From Rubritalea squalenifaciens DSM 18772 (GTDB taxonomy: Bacteria > Verrucomicrobiota > Verrucomicrobiia > Verrucomicrobiales > Akkermansiaceae): a stretch of 64,000 nucleotides of DNA. Positions 61,519-64,000 of this stretch are shown piece after piece. Below the pieces are notes generated by a model. The model saw only the letters and a program-made list of their open reading frames with translations, did not search any database and was not told the origin of the DNA. Positions within the stretch are counted from its first letter, which is position 1. Each line of letters begins with the position of its first letter. A program made the translations under genes and the position numbers. The stretch lies in the NCBI RefSeq assembly GCF_900141815.1, contig NZ_FQYR01000003.1:744001-808000 (forward strand). Reading direction: 5' to 3'.

Positions 61519-63513
61519 TTATTTCCCTTGGAAAAGGTCACCCTCTCCTTCGGATAAATCCTTAGGCGCACGTACTACCCGGTCTACAGCATGCTTAGTT
61601 ACCAGATTGCCACGGACACTTCGCCCTTTAACGGCAATCTCTCCAAAGTGGAATGGTCTGGCAAGGTTGCGCAACCTCAGTGCAGCCTTGAGGTGAACTA
61701 CCACCACATTGTTAGAGCTCTCTTCTTCAGAGTCGTGGACCGCGAAGTAAAAGACTCGGCTACCTTTGGGCCCTTTGGCAATCTCATACTCTTTCTCTCG
61801 AGTAACGCCGCCGATCTTGAAGCGCTTGGCGCGCACTGGACCATCACGCCCCTCACGGTAAATCATTGAGTAAATTTTCTCCTCATCTTTACGGAAGACG
61901 GCTATGTGAAGTGGACGCTTACCGACGAAAAACTTCTCGGCAACCTTCATCACCTTCATCACTCCGTCAGAGTTGAAGACCACAACATCGTCAAGTTCCG
62001 AGCATTTTTCGACAGCTTCCTCCTTCTTCAGGCCAAAACCAGCAAAACCATTCTTGCGATCTACGTAAAGAGTCTCGTTGGCGATCACAACCTGGGTACG
62101 ATCAACAACCTCGAACTCCTGCAGAACCGTCTTTCGCTCACGCCCTTTACCGAACTTCTTCTTGAGGTTTTCGAAGTACCTGATGGTGAAGCGAGTCAAG
62201 TTACGCAGATTCTTTTCTACTTCTTCAATATTTTCCTCCAAGACTCTGATGGCTTCATCTGCCTTGAAGCTGTCGTATTTGGAAATCCGCTTAATCCTGA
62301 TTTCGGTAAGACGAACAATGTCATCCTGGGTAACCTCACGCTTGAGCAGTTTCTTGAATGGCTTGAGCCCCTTGTCGATGGCCTCAATGACAGCCTCCCA
62401 AGTTTCACACTCCTCGATGTCGCGATAGATGCGATTCTCAATAAAGATCTTCTCCAAGGAGCTGAAATGCCACTTGTCATTGAGCTCACCCAATTTGATC
62501 TCAAGCTCCTGCTGTAACAAATCCTTGGTCAGGTAAGCGCTGTGCTTAAGGATGTCATTGACCCCCATGAAGCGTGGTTTACCATCGATAATCACACAGG
62601 CATTCGGCGAGATGCTGACACCGCAATCCGTAAAGGCATAGAGGGCATCCCTTGTAATCTCTGGATCCGCACCTGCAGGCAAATGCACCAAGATGTCTGC
62701 GTTCGCTGCAGTATTGTCCTCAATCTTGGAGATCTTGATTTTGCCCTTTTCATTAGCCGCGACGATACTGTCCATCAATCCGCCGGTTGTAACACCGAAT
62801 GGCACCTCGGTAATCCTAAGCAACTTCTTGCTGTCGATGTCCACCTTCGCTCTGACTCGTATCTTCCCACCACGTAGGCCTTCACGATAATCGCTGGCGT
62901 CCATGATTCCACCAGTCGGGAAATCTGGATACAGGGAATATGGTTCCTTACGTAGAGCTGAAATGCTCGCATCGATCAGCTCTATGAAGTTATGAGGCAA
63001 AATTTTACACGCCAAGCCCACGGCAATCCCCTCGACCCCTTGGGCAAGAAGCAAAGGAAACTTCATGGACAATGCAACCGGCTCTTTATTTCGCCCGTCA
63101 TAACTCGGCGTCCAGTCCGTAGTCTTTGGGTTAAAGCTGATCTCCTTGGCAAATGGAGTTAGTCGGGCCTCAATATATCGAGGAGCTGCAGCTCGGTCGC
63201 CCGTGAGAACGTTACCCCAGTTACCCTGGGTATCGATCAATAAGTCTTTCTGACCTAAGCCCACCATGGCATCCCCAATGGAAGCGTCACCATGCGGATG
63301 GTACTTCATGGTATTCCCAACGATGTTCGCAACTTTGTTGTAGCGGCCATCATCCATCTCATCCATGGAGTGCAATATACGGCGCTGCACTGGCTTCAAA
63401 CCGTCGTCAATATGAGGCACCGCGCGCTCAAGTATTACATAACTCGCGTAATCCAGGAAATAGTCTGAGTACATATCACGCAAACTCACTTCCGGCATTT
63501 CTTCCTGACTCAT
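61519..63513 (-). CDS. Type IIA topoisomerase subunit A (ParC/GyrA-like)
   Basis: 664 residues, short for ParC (about 750) or GyrA (about 870). The breakage-reunion domain is complete: YASYVILERAVPHIDDGLKPV, RRILHSMDEM, NTMKYHPHGDASIGDAMVGL and the catalytic Tyr113 in APRYIEARLTP. A coiled region with ISKYDSFKADEAIRVLEENI follows. The C-terminal pinwheel is reduced to about four blades, with no GyrA-box of the QRRGGKG type seen. This favours a ParC-like decatenating enzyme over gyrase. The matching B subunit gene is not in the window, although it may lie beyond; the next gene is a divergent transporter. Confidence 0.88.
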   Translation of the reverse strand: MSQEEMPEVSLRDMYSDYFLDYASYVILERAVPHIDDGLKPVQRRILHSMDEMDDGRYNKVANIVGNTMKYHPHGDASIGDAMVGLGQKDLLIDTQGNWGNVLTGDRAAAPRYIEARLTPFAKEISFNPKTTDWTPSYDGRNKEPVALSMKFPLLLAQGVEGIAVGLACKILPHNFIELIDASISALRKEPYSLYPDFPTGGIMDASDYREGLRGGKIRVRAKVDIDSKKLLRITEVPFGVTTGGLMDSIVAANEKGKIKISKIEDNTAANADILVHLPAGADPEITRDALYAFTDCGVSISPNACVIIDGKPRFMGVNDILKHSAYLTKDLLQQELEIKLGELNDKWHFSSLEKIFIENRIYRDIEECETWEAVIEAIDKGLKPFKKLLKREVTQDDIVRLTEIRIKRISKYDSFKADEAIRVLEENIEEVEKNLRNLTRFTIRYFENLKKKFGKGRERKTVLQEFEVVDRTQVVIANETLYVDRKNGFAGFGLKKEEAVEKCSELDDVVVFNSDGVMKVMKVAEKFFVGKRPLHIAVFRKDEEKIYSMIYREGRDGPVRAKRFKIGGVTREKEYEIAKGPKGSRVFYFAVHDSEEESSNNVVVVHLKAALRLRNLARPFHFGEIAVKGRSVRGNLVTKHAVDRVVRAPKDLSEGEGDLFQGK

Positions 63514-63644
63514 ATGATAACTGATCGATTAATTGGTTAACTTAGGTTAAATATCGCTGCCAACCCCCACTGGCGTCAAGGTGATTTCCTAAATCACCTC
63601 GCTGCTTGGCAAAGCAGAAAAACAGATCATACTAGCAATTGCAA

Positions 63645-64000
63645 ATGAGTAACGACAACCAGAGCGATTTCATACCTAGTGAGGAAGAGGACGAACACAA
63701 GGCTTCGTTACGTGATAGTATTAGAAGGATGACTAACGTGCAGCTTGGCATCTTGTTACTCGCTGGTGCTTACACGCTCTACTTTGTCCGCCCTGTGCTC
63801 CTCCCGGTCATACTAGCACTCCTCATAACACTCATTCTCAACCCTATACAAAAGTTTCTACACGAAAAACTTCACATCCTATCTCCAGTAGCCGCGTTAA
63901 TGATTCTTATGATGGTTACCTCAGGAGTGGGTGCTGCCATCATCTATTTATCCGAGCCTGCTTATGAGTATTCGGAAAAACTCCGTGATGATATCGTAAA
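63645..64000 (+). CDS. AI-2E/PerM-type transporter, 5' part only
   Basis: About 118 codons are visible from ATG 63645 and the frame runs off the right edge. An acidic N-terminus (MSNDNQSDFIPSEEEDEH) is followed by a helix LGILLLAGAYTLYFV, the VRPVLLPVILALLITLILNP pair typical of the AI-2E transporter family (UPF0118), and a further helix LMILMMVTSGVGAAIIYL. Family members have about eight helices and about 350-400 residues; they move signalling molecules or ions. It is divergent from the topoisomerase gene (131-base gap). Confidence 0.8.
   Translation, partial: MSNDNQSDFIPSEEEDEHKASLRDSIRRMTNVQLGILLLAGAYTLYFVRPVLLPVILALLITLILNPIQKFLHEKLHILSPVAALMILMMVTSGVGAAIIYLSEPAYEYSEKLRDDIV

Noticed and set aside
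61906-62517. A 203-codon open frame opposite the topoisomerase A-type gene
   Set aside because: Same reason: the minus-strand frame shows conserved catalytic motifs throughout, so the plus-strand frame is a shadow.

Overview
The window reads as ordinary chromosomal DNA of a Gram-negative bacterium, most probably a marine-type member of the Verrucomicrobia (Verrucomicrobiales/Rubritalea-like). This is inferred from gene content. LpxD, lipoproteins with lipoboxes, an outer-membrane efflux protein and ExbD indicate an outer membrane. The DUF1080 protein, the Chlamydia/Verrucomicrobia-type putative Na+/H+ antiporter, the HEAT/TPR secreted protein, the long Bacteroidetes-like PurF, a bactofilin, a squalene/phytoene synthase and an o-succinylbenzoate menaquinone pathway fit that phylum. 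No rRNA, CRISPR array, transposase or prophage was seen. One tRNA gene (Leu, anticodon CAG) is present. Both window edges cut genes: yqeY at the left and an AI-2E/PerM-type transporter at the right.

Layout. 0-8.2 kb: ExbD, a DUF1080 protein, a secreted transglutaminase, an RlmI-type methyltransferase, a Lys/Ala-rich histone-like protein, a YacP-like NYN RNase, and a large HEAT/TPR secreted protein followed by a degenerate YugP-like membrane protein. 8.2-14.3 kb: scpB-pheA-lysA, a lipoprotein, a gamma-glutamylcyclotransferase-like protein, obg and an isolated rpsP. 14.4-19.5 kb: purH, purM and purF in tandem, each with its own terminator, then tRNA-Leu. 19.7-29.3 kb: a small AP2-like protein, a Ca2+/Na+ antiporter coupled to a DUF2071 protein, leuB, lpxD, a HesB/IscA protein with an orphan terminator in its leader, a thioredoxin-like lipoprotein, the Na+/H+ antiporter, ribE and rsgA. 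29.3-34 kb: menaquinone operon menH-menB-menA-menC-menE. 34-38.8 kb: a PHP histidinol phosphatase, apaG, an ECF sigma factor with an unusual anti-sigma/YfbK-like partner, coaD and a MoxR ATPase. 38.8-42.8 kb: outer-membrane efflux lipoprotein, lepB, squalene/phytoene synthase, lipoprotein. 42.8-48.6 kb: SH3-like lipoprotein, RmlD-type reductase, small membrane protein, manC, an alpha-glucan phosphorylase and a Xer recombinase. 48.7-53 kb: GtrA, GT2 and GT-C glycosylation module, fRMsr, bactofilin. 53-57.8 kb: pyrH-frr, secreted protein, fmt, adk and a LysR regulator. 57.9-64 kb: DUF2238 protein, two adjacent zinc-ribbon relatives that have lost cysteines, an alpha/beta hydrolase, a Nudix hydrolase, a secreted protein, a topoisomerase IV/gyrase A-type subunit and the transporter fragment.

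Most genes are housekeeping. The most notable observations are proteins that keep their family scaffold but lack the expected functional centre: a YfbK-like anti-sigma protein with the VWA domain missing (35229-36578), a YugP-like protein without HExxH (7541-8215), an alpha-glucan phosphorylase with Ser where the PLP lysine should be (45887-47548), and two neighbouring zinc-ribbon proteins with most cysteines replaced (58561-59561). Non-coding items worth a check are a strong intrinsic terminator in the leader of the IscA-like gene (24369-24415) and a loxP/dif-resembling site at 11570-11604. No convincing new multi-gene defence or mobile system was found.
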